DNA of 64,000 nt, taken from contig JACJYA010000001.1 in NCBI GenBank assembly GCA_020636315.1, positions 434,001 through 498,000 on the forward strand. The letters are read 5' to 3'. Of this stretch, positions 24,608 through 32,742 are shown piece by piece. Every line of letters begins with the position of its first letter. Positions within the stretch are counted from its first letter, which is position 1. The position numbers were made by a program, and so were the translations under genes. Origin of the DNA: Lewinellaceae bacterium (GTDB lineage Bacteria; Bacteroidota; Bacteroidia; Chitinophagales; Saprospiraceae). The notes under the pieces are model-generated. The model was given only the letters and a program-made list of their open reading frames with translations, was not told the origin of the DNA and ran no database searches.

Positions 24608-25105
24608 CTACCGCTCCTCTCCTTCCCCTTCGTCCCGGAGCAGCATCGCCGGGTCTGCCATATACCACTGCTCCCGGTCCCGGGTATAACCAAAAGTAGC
24701 ATGAGGCAGCAGCCGGTTCAGAACTTTCGAAACCTCGGGTTGCCTCCTGGCAGGAAGGCTTACCGACACCTCATCCCCATCCATCAGCTTGAAATACATC
24801 GTGCAACTGCTGGTAAAACGAAGGCCGAAAGGCAGGCGCTCCGTCAATACAGAATACACCCATACGATATGGCCGGGCCGGTGCTCCAGCAAATAAATCA
24901 GCCGGGGCCCTCCGGGCCTGCCCTCCCTGATTAGGCGAAAGATAAACCGGATGCCAAGCAAGGTGCAGATCAACCCAAATAATGTGAGAATGATATTTAC
25001 TCCAAAAAAAGCGAAGGAAAACAGCAGCCCCAATACCGAAAGAAACAGAGAAGCCACCACCTTCAACCTCCACTCCCGGCGGATAGCATTACGCAACAGT
25101 TGCAT
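24608..25105 (-). CDS. small two-TM membrane protein of unknown function
   Basis: 165 residues from ATG 25105; a TTG at 25138 would add 11. Two close transmembrane segments (about 15-55: VVASLFLSVLGLLFSFAFFG and VNIILTLFGLICTLLGIRFIF), then a soluble tail with beta strands (HIVWVYSVLTERLPFGLRFTSSCTMYFKLMDGDEVSVSLPARRQPEVSKVLNRLLPHATFGYTRDREQWYMADP in outline). I do not recognise the family. The tail has a pattern seen in small PH-like membrane proteins, but I cannot support that further. Its upstream region is shared with the parE leader, from which it diverges. Confidence 0.7.
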   Translation of the reverse strand: MQLLRNAIRREWRLKVVASLFLSVLGLLFSFAFFGVNIILTLFGLICTLLGIRFIFRLIREGRPGGPRLIYLLEHRPGHIVWVYSVLTERLPFGLRFTSSCTMYFKLMDGDEVSVSLPARRQPEVSKVLNRLLPHATFGYTRDREQWYMADPAMLLRDEGEGEER

Positions 25106-25458
25106 GGACGGATGCAAAAAAAAGGCATTGTTACTCAAAGCGACACGTTATGTTTTAAACAACTCAAACAATTTGTTGTTTTAATGAAGCGAAATTCTTA
25201 TTTTTGTGGATCGCTGTGGAAAAAATGCAGAAGCCGTATTGCACTTCTTCCAGCTTTTTGTTGGAAATTACGCTGCTCAAAAGTGAAACAGCGGCCCCGT
25301 TTACCGGTATAACAAAACAAGCCGCCACTTGGCAAGCACAGCATCCAATAAGTTTTAAACTTCTTTTGCCCGGGCAGGCCGGTGTCCCCGACGGCATTAA
25401 ATATGCCGGAAAGCACCTCGGGCTTTCCCATGAACAAGTAAAAGCATAAAAGTAATCC
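25106..25458. other. intergenic region and long parE leader
   Basis: This 353-bp region lies between divergent genes. It contains a good Bacteroidota promoter at 25176-25206 for parE. That places the start of transcription near 25213 and leaves a leader of about 245 nt. A small 81-codon frame at 25204-25449 lacks features of a real gene. No terminator or riboswitch fold was recognised. Confidence 0.45.
25176..25206 (+). promoter_or_regulatory. Bacteroidota-type promoter of parE
   Basis: TTG at 25176-25178, a 20-bp spacer and TATTTTTG at 25199-25206, matching TTG-N19/20-TAnnTTTG. Confidence 0.5.
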
Positions 25459-27375
25459 ATGTCAAAAGTAACCTATACGGAAGAAAATATCCGGTCACTG
25501 GACTGGAAGGAACACATTCGCATGCGCCCGGGCATGTACATCGGCAAACTGGGCGATGGTTCTGCACCCGATGACGGGATTTACATTTTGCTCAAAGAAG
25601 TGGTTGACAACTCCATAGATGAATATTTTATGGGCCACGGAAAAGCCATCGATATCACAGTGGATGACGGCCAGGTCTCCATCCGGGATTACGGCCGGGG
25701 CATTCCTCTGGGGAAAGTGGTCGATTGTGTATCCAAGATCAATACCGGAGGCAAATATGATTCCAAGGCTTTCAAAAAATCCGTAGGCCTGAACGGAGTG
25801 GGCACCAAAGCGGTGAACGCTCTTTCAGAATACTTCCTGGTGCAGGCCGTCCGCGATGGCAAGGCAAAGGCCGCAGAATTCGAAAGAGGGGAAATTACCA
25901 AAGACCACAAGGTTAAAAAATCCGCCGAACCCAACGGCACGTTGGTAGTCTTCCGGCCCGACCAGGATATCTTCCGGAAGTATCGTTTCCGGCTTGACTA
26001 TATGGAAAACCAGTTGTGGAATTACGCCTACCTCAACGCCGGCCTGAAGATCAACATCAATGGGAAAACCCTGGTTTCCAAAAACGGGCTGCTCGACCTG
26101 CTGGAACGGAAGGCCAGCAACGAAAACCTCCGTTACCCCATCATCCACATGAAAGGGGATGACATAGAGATCGCCCTGTCTCACGGCAACCACTACGGAG
26201 AACAATACCACTCCTTCGTCAACGGCCAGAACACCACCCAGGGCGGCACCCACCTCAACGCTCTGCGCGAAGCCATCGTGAAAACCATTCAGGAGCATTT
26301 CAACAAAAGTTATGACCGAAGAGATATCCTCTCTTCTATTGTCGCAGCGGTCAGCATCCGCATAGAAGAGCCTGTGTTTGAATCCCAGACCAAAACCAAG
26401 CTTGGCTCCACCGACATGGGCCCGGACGGGCCGACCATCCGGACTTTCGTCGTCAACTTCGTCAAGGAAAACCTGGATAATTACCTCCACAAAAACCCGG
26501 ATATAACCAAGGCCCTGGAAAAGCGCATCAAACAATCGGAGCGCGAGCGCAAAGAGATCGCCGGCATCAAAAAACTGGCCAACCAGCGCGCCAAAAAAGC
26601 CAACCTGCACAACAAAAAGCTGCGGGATTGCCGCCTCCATTTCAGCGACAGCGCCAGAAAAGTGGAAGAAGAATTCCGCAAGGCCACCACGCTTTTCATC
26701 ACCGAGGGTGATTCGGCAAGCGGCTCCATCACTAAAGCACGGGACGTGCAGACGCAGGCCGTTTTCAGCCTCCGGGGTAAACCGCTGAACTGTTATGGCC
26801 TGACTAAAAAAGTGGTCTATGAAAACGAGGAGTTCAACCTGCTCCAACATGCCCTGAATATTGAAGACGGCCTGGATGAACTGCGGTACAACCGGGTTGT
26901 AATCGCTACGGATGCCGATGTCGATGGCATGCACATCCGCCTGTTGCTGCTCACCTTCTTCCTTCAGTTCTTCCCCGACCTGGTCCGCAACGGGCACCTC
27001 TTCATTCTAGACACCCCGCTCTTCCGGGTACGGGATAAACAACAAACTTTCTACTGTTACAGCGAAGAGGAAAAACAACGGGCCATTCAAAAACTGCGCG
27101 GCAAACCTGAGATCACCCGTTTTAAAGGGCTGGGTGAAATATCTCCCGGCGAATTTAAAGACTTCATCGGCGAAGACATCCGCCTCGAACCGGTCATTCT
27201 CAACGAAGATACCGACATCGATGATGTACTGGCCTACTACATGGGTAAAAACACGCCCTCCCGCCAGGAATTCATCATCGACAACCTGCGGGTAGAAAAA
27301 GATGAAGTGGAAAAAGAGAAAGAGGACACCGAAACAGAAGTTGCAGCGGTTGAAGAGGAAATGGCGAATGCCTAA
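25459..27375 (+). CDS. parE: DNA topoisomerase IV subunit B (type IIA, ATPase subunit)
   Basis: 638 residues. The GHKL ATPase N-terminus has RMRPGMYIGKLG, EVVDNSIDEYFMGH, DYGRGIPLG and GGKYDSKAFKKSVGLNGVGTKAVNALS, followed by the transducer domain. The TOPRIM domain begins at TTLFITEGDSASGSI (about 412-426), with the acidic metal site in ATDADVDGMHIR, then RFKGLGEISPGEF. Length is normal for ParE. With ParC it decatenates daughter chromosomes. parC is not adjacent here, since the next gene is lon; in several Bacteroidota parC follows parE. An acidic C-terminal tail (EKEKEDTETE...) is present. Its own promoter lies far upstream at 25176, and a hairpin terminator follows at 27398. Confidence 0.93.
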   Translation: MSKVTYTEENIRSLDWKEHIRMRPGMYIGKLGDGSAPDDGIYILLKEVVDNSIDEYFMGHGKAIDITVDDGQVSIRDYGRGIPLGKVVDCVSKINTGGKYDSKAFKKSVGLNGVGTKAVNALSEYFLVQAVRDGKAKAAEFERGEITKDHKVKKSAEPNGTLVVFRPDQDIFRKYRFRLDYMENQLWNYAYLNAGLKININGKTLVSKNGLLDLLERKASNENLRYPIIHMKGDDIEIALSHGNHYGEQYHSFVNGQNTTQGGTHLNALREAIVKTIQEHFNKSYDRRDILSSIVAAVSIRIEEPVFESQTKTKLGSTDMGPDGPTIRTFVVNFVKENLDNYLHKNPDITKALEKRIKQSERERKEIAGIKKLANQRAKKANLHNKKLRDCRLHFSDSARKVEEEFRKATTLFITEGDSASGSITKARDVQTQAVFSLRGKPLNCYGLTKKVVYENEEFNLLQHALNIEDGLDELRYNRVVIATDADVDGMHIRLLLLTFFLQFFPDLVRNGHLFILDTPLFRVRDKQQTFYCYSEEEKQRAIQKLRGKPEITRFKGLGEISPGEFKDFIGEDIRLEPVILNEDTDIDDVLAYYMGKNTPSRQEFIIDNLRVEKDEVEKEKEDTETEVAAVEEEMANA

Positions 27376-27397
27376 GGATTCATCCTCGTTTCAATGA

Positions 27398-27438
27398 AAA
27401 ACCGGGAATGTGGAGTTTTTTCCTTTCCACCCGGTTTT
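27398..27438 (+). terminator. hairpin terminator after parE
   Basis: AAAACCGGG (27398-27406) pairs with CCCGGTTTT (27430-27438), with an inner TGGA/TCCA stem; the downstream arm ends in TTTT. It lies 23 bp after parE. Confidence 0.7.
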
Positions 27439-27620
27439 AAACTGACGTTTTGTCTGCATTTGCCCTTTGGCAGCCATTGCCAGGGCTATTTTTTTGCTTT
27501 GGCACAGAAGTTGACCGTACTAACCTATGCTCTTCGAAAAAGCTGCACTGACATCTTGACATTGAGAGCATATATAGGTATTTTACTGATCCGGCAAAAG
27601 CCGTAAATGATAAAGAACGT

Positions 27621-30041
27621 ATGTTTGAAGAAATATTTTCGCACCAGCGGTTTGATGATGACGGCGATTTTCTCCCCCTGCTCTCCGTCGAAGAGGAAGA
27701 AGATGAAGATATTGATGAATCTTACCCAGACATACTGCCGCTTCTGGCCCTGAAAAATACAGTCTTATTCCCCGGAATTGTCATTCCGATCACCGTCGGG
27801 AGAGATAAGTCCATCCGGGCTATCAACAAAGCCTATAACCAGGATCGCATTGTTGCTGTATTGTCTCAAAGAGACAGCAATATCGAAGAACCCGACCTGA
27901 AAGACCTCTATCAGGTCGGAACGGTCGCCCGCATCCTCAAGCTGCTGCGCATGCCCGATGGCACCACTACAGCGATACTTCAGGGCCGAAAGCGTTTCCT
28001 GGCCGAAAAGCTTACCCGGGAAGACCCATACATGGAAATCCGGATCAGCCAGCTGGAATATACCCAGCCTAAAAACACCCTGGAATTCGAAGCCATGATC
28101 GCCTCCATCCTGGACAGGGCGCGGCAGATCATCGAACTTTCTCCCAATATTCCCTCGGAGGCCAATGTGATGTTGAAGAACATCAACAATCAGTCGTTCC
28201 TGCTCAATTTTATCGCCTCTAACCTCAGTTCCAAGATCAAAGTCAAGCAGAACATTCTCGAAATAGATGACCTGCCGCAAAAGGCAAAAGTCATACTCGA
28301 GCAAATGAACAGCGAGCTGCAACTCCTGGAATTGAAAGACCAGATCGAAAGTAAAGTCAGGGTTGACATCGAGAAGCAGCAGCGAGACTATTTCCTCAAC
28401 CAGCAGCTGAAAACCATTCAGGAGGAACTCGGGCAGAATCCTCAGGAGGAAGAGATGCAGAAGCTGCAACGGCGGGCCAAATCCAAAAAGTGGCCACAGG
28501 ATGTCAAAGCACATTTTGAAAAAGAGCTCAACCGTATCCGCCGGATGAATCCGCAGGTAGCTGAATATTCCATTCAGCTCAATTATCTGGAACTGATGCT
28601 GGACCTTCCCTGGCAGGAATTCACCAAAGACAATTTCGAGCTCAGAAAGGTCAAAACGGTCCTGGATAAAGACCACTTCGGGCTGGAGAAAGTCAAGGAA
28701 CGCATCCTGGAGCACCTTGCCGTCCTGAAGCTCAAGGGCGATATGAAAGCGCCCATTCTTTGCCTGGTCGGCCCTCCGGGTGTCGGTAAGACCTCTTTGG
28801 GCCGGTCGATAGCCCGGGCGCTGAAGCGAAAGTTCATCCGCATGTCCCTCGGAGGCCTTCACGACGAATCGGAGATCCGCGGGCACAGGAAGACCTATAT
28901 CGGCGCCATGCCTGGCCGCATCATCCAATCTCTGAAGCGGGCCGGTTCGTCCAATCCGGTCTTCATCCTCGACGAGATCGACAAAGTGGGCAAAGATTTC
29001 CGGGGAGACCCCTCATCCGCCCTGCTGGAAGTCCTCGACCCTGAACAGAACTCCACCTTCTACGATAACTATCTTGAAATGGAGTACGACCTGTCTAAGG
29101 TCCTGTTTGTCGCTACGGCCAACAACCTGAGTACGATACAACCGGCCCTGCTCGACCGGATGGAGATCATCAACATCAGCGGGTACTCCACAGAAGAAAA
29201 AATTGAGATCGCCAGGCGGCACCTCATTCCCCAACAGCGCAAAGAACATGGGCTGGAAGCCAAACACGTACGGCTCAACAAGAAAGTCATTCGCCAGGTC
29301 ATCGAGGAATACACGCGGGAATCCGGCGTGCGCTCCCTCAACCGGCAGGTGGCCGGCATCATGCGCCATATCGCCAAAAAAGTGGCCATGGAGGAGGAGT
29401 ACAACATCACAGTAAAGCCGGAAGACCTGAAGGAAATGCTTGGCCCGCCCCGCTTTTCCAAAGACCTCTACCAGGAAGTTCGCGTACCCGGGGTGGCAGT
29501 AGGGCTGGCCTGGACGCAAACCGGCGGCGATATCCTCTTCGTGGAATGCAGCCTGAGCCGGGGCAAAGGCAAACTCACCCTGACCGGCAACCTGGGCGAT
29601 GTCATGAAGGAATCGGCTTCCACCGCCCTGAGCTTTATCAAGGCTCATAGTGAGGCCCTGGGCATACCGGCCAAGGCCTTTGAGGAAAAAGACATCCACC
29701 TGCACGTGCCCGAAGGCGCTATTCCAAAAGACGGCCCCTCGGCCGGCATCACCATGCTTTCTACCCTCACCTCCGCCCTCACCGGAAGGCTGGTCAAACC
29801 CTACGTGGCTATGACCGGAGAGATTACCCTGCGCGGCAAGGTGCTGCCCGTAGGCGGCATCAAGGAAAAGATACTCGCCGCCAAAAGGGCGGGAATGAAG
29901 GAGATCATCCTTTGCCAGGAAAACAAGAAGCATGTTGAAGAGATCAATCAAGAATACATCTCCGGCCTGCAGTTCCATTATGTAAAAACGATGGAGGAGG
30001 TGCTCGGCCTGGCCCTGGAGCCAATGGCAACCAAAGGTTAA
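27621..30041 (+). CDS. lon: ATP-dependent Lon protease
   Basis: 806 residues, full family length. The N-terminal substrate-binding domain (about 30-240) begins at LPLLALKNTVLFPGIVIPITVGRDKSI. A coiled-coil region follows (RDYFLNQQLKTIQEELGQ). The AAA+ module has Walker A GPPGVGKTSLGRS near 384-396, Walker B PVFILDEIDKVGKDFRGDPSSALLEVLDPEQN and sensor motifs. The C-terminal Ser-Lys protease has Ser707 in KDGPSAGITM and the lysine in LPVGGIKEKILAAKRAG. It degrades damaged and regulatory proteins in the cytoplasm. It has its own 245-bp upstream region after the parE terminator; a TTGACA-N17-TATTTT arrangement at 27556-27584 may be its promoter, but this is weak. An unusual acidic stretch (EEEEDEDIDESYPD) lies near the N-terminus. 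Confidence 0.96.
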   Translation: MFEEIFSHQRFDDDGDFLPLLSVEEEEDEDIDESYPDILPLLALKNTVLFPGIVIPITVGRDKSIRAINKAYNQDRIVAVLSQRDSNIEEPDLKDLYQVGTVARILKLLRMPDGTTTAILQGRKRFLAEKLTREDPYMEIRISQLEYTQPKNTLEFEAMIASILDRARQIIELSPNIPSEANVMLKNINNQSFLLNFIASNLSSKIKVKQNILEIDDLPQKAKVILEQMNSELQLLELKDQIESKVRVDIEKQQRDYFLNQQLKTIQEELGQNPQEEEMQKLQRRAKSKKWPQDVKAHFEKELNRIRRMNPQVAEYSIQLNYLELMLDLPWQEFTKDNFELRKVKTVLDKDHFGLEKVKERILEHLAVLKLKGDMKAPILCLVGPPGVGKTSLGRSIARALKRKFIRMSLGGLHDESEIRGHRKTYIGAMPGRIIQSLKRAGSSNPVFILDEIDKVGKDFRGDPSSALLEVLDPEQNSTFYDNYLEMEYDLSKVLFVATANNLSTIQPALLDRMEIINISGYSTEEKIEIARRHLIPQQRKEHGLEAKHVRLNKKVIRQVIEEYTRESGVRSLNRQVAGIMRHIAKKVAMEEEYNITVKPEDLKEMLGPPRFSKDLYQEVRVPGVAVGLAWTQTGGDILFVECSLSRGKGKLTLTGNLGDVMKESASTALSFIKAHSEALGIPAKAFEEKDIHLHVPEGAIPKDGPSAGITMLSTLTSALTGRLVKPYVAMTGEITLRGKVLPVGGIKEKILAAKRAGMKEIILCQENKKHVEEINQEYISGLQFHYVKTMEEVLGLALEPMATKG

Positions 30042-30389
30042 TGTTTTTAACTCAAGGACTCTGTTAAACCTAAGTTAATCGCCCTGCCACTTAACTGGAC
30101 CCTTTTCCGGAAGGCGTTCTCCTGTTATTATTTCACTGGTTCCTGAAACGGCCCGGCAGCAGGATTTGGTAAAAATTCCTACTTTTGGGGTGTTGGCAAC
30201 AAACCTTTGCCCGGCGCCAGCGGTCTTAATTACAGGCCGTTTATGCATTACTAAGTAGTGATTAAAATATAGGTTCACTATTTAGAGATCCTGAAATGGG
30301 GCTCGCCCTCAGCCCTACGGGGTTTTCAGCTTCCACCCTATTTCAGGATCAGTGAACTTATTTTTTAAGGTTTACTAAACCGAGCTTCC
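30042..30389. other. intergenic region with a large hairpin before the next gene
   Basis: 348 bp between lon and the gene at 30390. A -7-like TACTTTTG is at 30180-30187, without a clear -33 box. The main content is the inverted repeat at 30273-30357. No coding frame is supported. Confidence 0.5.
30273..30357 (+). repeat. long imperfect inverted repeat (leader hairpin or MITE-like remnant)
   Basis: The left arm is GTTCACT (30273-30279), 7 unpaired bases, then GATCCTGAAATGGGG (30287-30301). The right arm is CCCTATTTCAGGATC (30336-30350) followed directly by AGTGAAC (30351-30357). The inner arms pair over 15 bp with one G-U, and the outer 7 bp pair fully. The loop is 34 nt and a TTATTTTTT run follows. 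It ends 32 bp before the start at 30390. Confidence 0.75.
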
Positions 30390-31037
30390 ATGAGATTTCA
30401 TATATTACTGATCGTTTCCCTCCTGATCATCACCACCAGTGCCCGGGCACAGGATAACAAAAATAACCGCCTTGTGCAGTTCTCGGGTATGGTGCTGGAT
30501 GGCTCCGACGAACAGCTCTATCCCGTTCCCTATACCAATATTCTGGTAAAGAACAAAGGGCGGGGCACTTATTCCGACCTGAAAGGCTTTTTCTCGATCG
30601 TCGTGGAAAAGGGAGATGTGATCGTTTTTTCCGCCATCGGTTATAAAACGGTGGAGTATCAGATCCCGGAAGACCTGGAAGACGAACGCTATTCCATCGT
30701 TCAACTCATGACCCAGGACACGATCAACCTTCCGGAAACTGTCGTGTTTCCCTGGCCCAGCCGGGAACATTTCAAACTGGAATTCCTGGCCATGGATGTA
30801 ACCCCGGAACTGCAGGAACGAGCCGCCAGGAACCTTGCCAACGAAACCCTCCGCCGCATGCGCAACGACGTGAGCGTCGATGGCAATGAACATGCCGATT
30901 ATTACCTGCGACAACAAGCCCGCGAATATTATTATATCGGCCAACAGCCTCCGATGAACATTTTCAACCCGGTAGCCTGGAAGAAATTCTTCGATTCCTG
31001 GAAAAACGGCGACTTCAAGAGGAAGGACGACAAGTAA
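30390..31037 (+). CDS. secreted carboxypeptidase-regulatory-like domain protein
   Basis: 215 residues with signal peptide MRFHILLIVSLLIITTSARAQ. Residues about 28-110 form the CarboxypepD_reg-like beta sandwich found at the N-terminus of TonB-dependent transporters and in small Bacteroidota envelope proteins: VQFSGMVLDGSDEQLYPVPYTNILVKNKGRGTYSDLKGFFSIVVEKGDVIVFSAIGY in outline. The remainder is helical with NLPETVVFPWPSREHFKLEFLAMD and ends in a charged tail. Periplasmic or outer-membrane associated; the role is unknown. A large hairpin sits in the 5' region. The gene to its right is convergent and separated by only 1 bp. Confidence 0.82.
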   Translation: MRFHILLIVSLLIITTSARAQDNKNNRLVQFSGMVLDGSDEQLYPVPYTNILVKNKGRGTYSDLKGFFSIVVEKGDVIVFSAIGYKTVEYQIPEDLEDERYSIVQLMTQDTINLPETVVFPWPSREHFKLEFLAMDVTPELQERAARNLANETLRRMRNDVSVDGNEHADYYLRQQAREYYYIGQQPPMNIFNPVAWKKFFDSWKNGDFKRKDDK

Positions 31038-31038
31038 C

Positions 31039-31821
31039 CTACCTGCCGAATACCTTTCTGCCCCAGAACAATACCTGAAAACCGTAGGTGCCCAGCCAAA
31101 AGGCGAGGGCGGCGAAGGAGAGCATACCGAGCGCCACATAAGGCTTTACGGACCGCAGGTTGATGTTCAGAAACTCGTAGCATACAAAATCGGTGACGAC
31201 AAAAACGAAGTGGATCAGAAAGAGGAAAAAAAGTACCCTGATCAGGGTGCGCAGATAAAGAACCTTTTTGAGCTCCGGCGAACGCTTTCGCCTCAGTTCA
31301 AGCCGCTTGGCGCGAATGTACCGATGTGAAAAATAGAGATAGGCAACAAAAGTGGTCAGATAGAGGAACTGCTCAAAAGCCCCGTAAAAGGGATTGTAAA
31401 ATTCCCTGCCCCAATGACTTTTAAATTCAACCGGCATAAAAAAGAGCCAGACAAAGAATAAGAACTGAAAAACCGGAAGGATAAAATGCTTGACATCCGA
31501 CCACCTCAATTGATATGCCGGGTACAGGCTGAGTTTGACGTGATAGAACAGCAGAGTGGGAAAAGAAAGGGTATAATACAACGGCAGAAACTTCATCTTC
31601 GGAAACTGCTCGTAAAAACCACAGAAATCAAATATGTTGTGCAGAAGGGTCAGGCCGAACGTAATGAGCAATAAACCGTAGAAGCCATTAGCCCTTCGGC
31701 TCCCCGAACGCTTGAAAAAGAACAACCCTCCGACCGTCAGGCACTGAGCCGACGCCAACCCCAGTACGAGAACCAAAAGATAAAAAAAGATACTCCTGTC
31801 ACCGATGTCCAGAAAGTCCAT
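31039..31821 (-). CDS. seven-TM membrane protein resembling the sensor half of membrane AraC-type regulators
   Basis: 260 residues with about seven hydrophobic segments spread over the full length (FFYLLVLVLGLASAQCLTVGGLFF, ANGFYGLLLITFGLTLLHNIF, FILPVFQFLFFVWLFFMP, FLYLTTFVAYLYFSHRYIR, VLFFLFLIHFVFVVTDFV, VALGMLSFAALAFWLGTYGFQVLF). The pattern resembles the N-terminal membrane module that in many Bacteroidota is followed by a cytoplasmic AraC HTH or a LytTR domain. Here no DNA-binding domain follows and the protein stops soon after the last helix. So it is either a stand-alone sensor or unrelated. I do not assign a function. It is convergent with the gene ending at 31037. Confidence 0.72.
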   Translation of the reverse strand: MDFLDIGDRSIFFYLLVLVLGLASAQCLTVGGLFFFKRSGSRRANGFYGLLLITFGLTLLHNIFDFCGFYEQFPKMKFLPLYYTLSFPTLLFYHVKLSLYPAYQLRWSDVKHFILPVFQFLFFVWLFFMPVEFKSHWGREFYNPFYGAFEQFLYLTTFVAYLYFSHRYIRAKRLELRRKRSPELKKVLYLRTLIRVLFFLFLIHFVFVVTDFVCYEFLNINLRSVKPYVALGMLSFAALAFWLGTYGFQVLFWGRKVFGR

Positions 31822-31869
31822 CGCAATTTTTTTGAATGCACCTCAATAAAGCGGGTTGCGGGAGGCAAT

Positions 31870-32364
31870 TTACTGCCCTTCCGTTGCATGATCAAAGGTA
31901 AGTTTCAATTGCTGCCTCAGGGTTTTCATATCTTCCAGCAGCTCCGCCGGCCCAGTTACCGTGAGAATAAGGTAAACATCGCCTTTGGTCACCATCTGTG
32001 CATACTGATAGTAAGTCCCGGACGACAAAAGGGCCTCAAACCCCTTACCCGTTGATTCATTTTCCAGAATACTGGCATCGGCGCCGATCACTCCCGCAAA
32101 ATCCGCCTTCGTAAATTCAAATATCTTCTCCGGTGTCCAGTCCATTACGTTGTAGGAACCGGAAACGGATACCTGCACCCCGTCGGGCGCCTGCAGGATA
32201 ATGCCGTCGCTGTTGATGGGTGCTTCCTCCGACGGGCTGAGCTTATCCGGATAATTCAGGCAGAAGCCAAACCGGTTGTTGCAATAGGTTTTAGAGGTTT
32301 GTGCCGGCAGAAAAGAAACCGCCAGCAGCATTATTGTGGCCAGAGAAAAGACTGCTTTTTGCAT
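31870..32364 (-). CDS. small secreted protein of unknown function
   Basis: 164 residues with signal peptide MQKAVFSLATIMLLAVSFLPAQ. The mature part starts TSKTYCNNRFGFCLNYPDKLSP, where two cysteines probably form a disulfide, followed by alternating strands and one helix (MDWTPEKIFEFTKADFAGVIG). The FGFCLNYPD beginning resembles the PsbP-like or Mog1-like fold seen in many small bacterial secreted proteins, but I cannot confirm it. A GATAATTATC palindrome lies 27 bp upstream of the start. Probably periplasmic. No functional neighbour. Confidence 0.7.
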   Translation of the reverse strand: MQKAVFSLATIMLLAVSFLPAQTSKTYCNNRFGFCLNYPDKLSPSEEAPINSDGIILQAPDGVQVSVSGSYNVMDWTPEKIFEFTKADFAGVIGADASILENESTGKGFEALLSSGTYYQYAQMVTKGDVYLILTVTGPAELLEDMKTLRQQLKLTFDHATEGQ

Positions 32365-32527
32365 GGCAATGAGTTTTTCCTAAATATAATGATAATTATC
32401 TTCAGCTACAGGATAAATGCCAATCTCACATAAACGGGGCTACCGTTTTTCATCTTGGGGCAAAGCCGAACTGCTTTTCACCGGCATATCTGTAGTATTG
32501 TATTATCTTTATTCGATGATCGACAAA

Positions 32528-32725
32528 ATGAAAACAAAAATCAGAGGAAAATTACTTGCCCTGCTGCTTTTATTTTCCAACTACCTCCCGGCTCAGGAAG
32601 CGGATACCACCAGTGTTGGGTATAAGATCGGTTATCACATCGGAAGCTGGCTGCCGTTTGCTGTTATTGTGATCCTGGCATTAATGGTCATCCTCCGAGC
32701 CAGCCGCCAGCACCGGCAGAGTTAA
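32528..32725 (+). CDS. 65-residue secreted/membrane small protein
   Basis: From ATG 32528 (a longer frame from 32417 has an implausible start): signal peptide (MKTKIRGKLLALLLLFSNYLPAQ), a short linker (EADTTSVGYKIGYHIGSW) and one transmembrane helix (LPFAVIVILALMVILRASR) with a basic end. This signal peptide plus C-terminal anchor layout is common in small Bacteroidota envelope proteins. It lies 17 bp before the MpaB-family gene and may be co-transcribed. Function unknown. Confidence 0.65.
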   Translation: MKTKIRGKLLALLLLFSNYLPAQEADTTSVGYKIGYHIGSWLPFAVIVILALMVILRASRQHRQS

Positions 32726-32742
32726 TTCACAAAACGAAGGAC

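Noticed and set aside
25204..25449. 81-codon frame in the parE leader
   Set aside because: No signal, motif or recognisable composition; it overlaps the predicted promoter and transcription start.
25825..26997. 390-codon minus-strand frame inside parE
   Set aside because: Antisense shadow of strongly conserved parE sequence. The similar long frames at 27765-28928 and 29013-29978 inside lon are the same effect.
32385..32400. Fur-box-like TATAATGATAATTATC before the 31870 gene
   Set aside because: Contains the perfect palindrome GATAATTATC but lacks the full 19-bp Fur pattern, and the gene has no iron-related feature. Possible, not supported.
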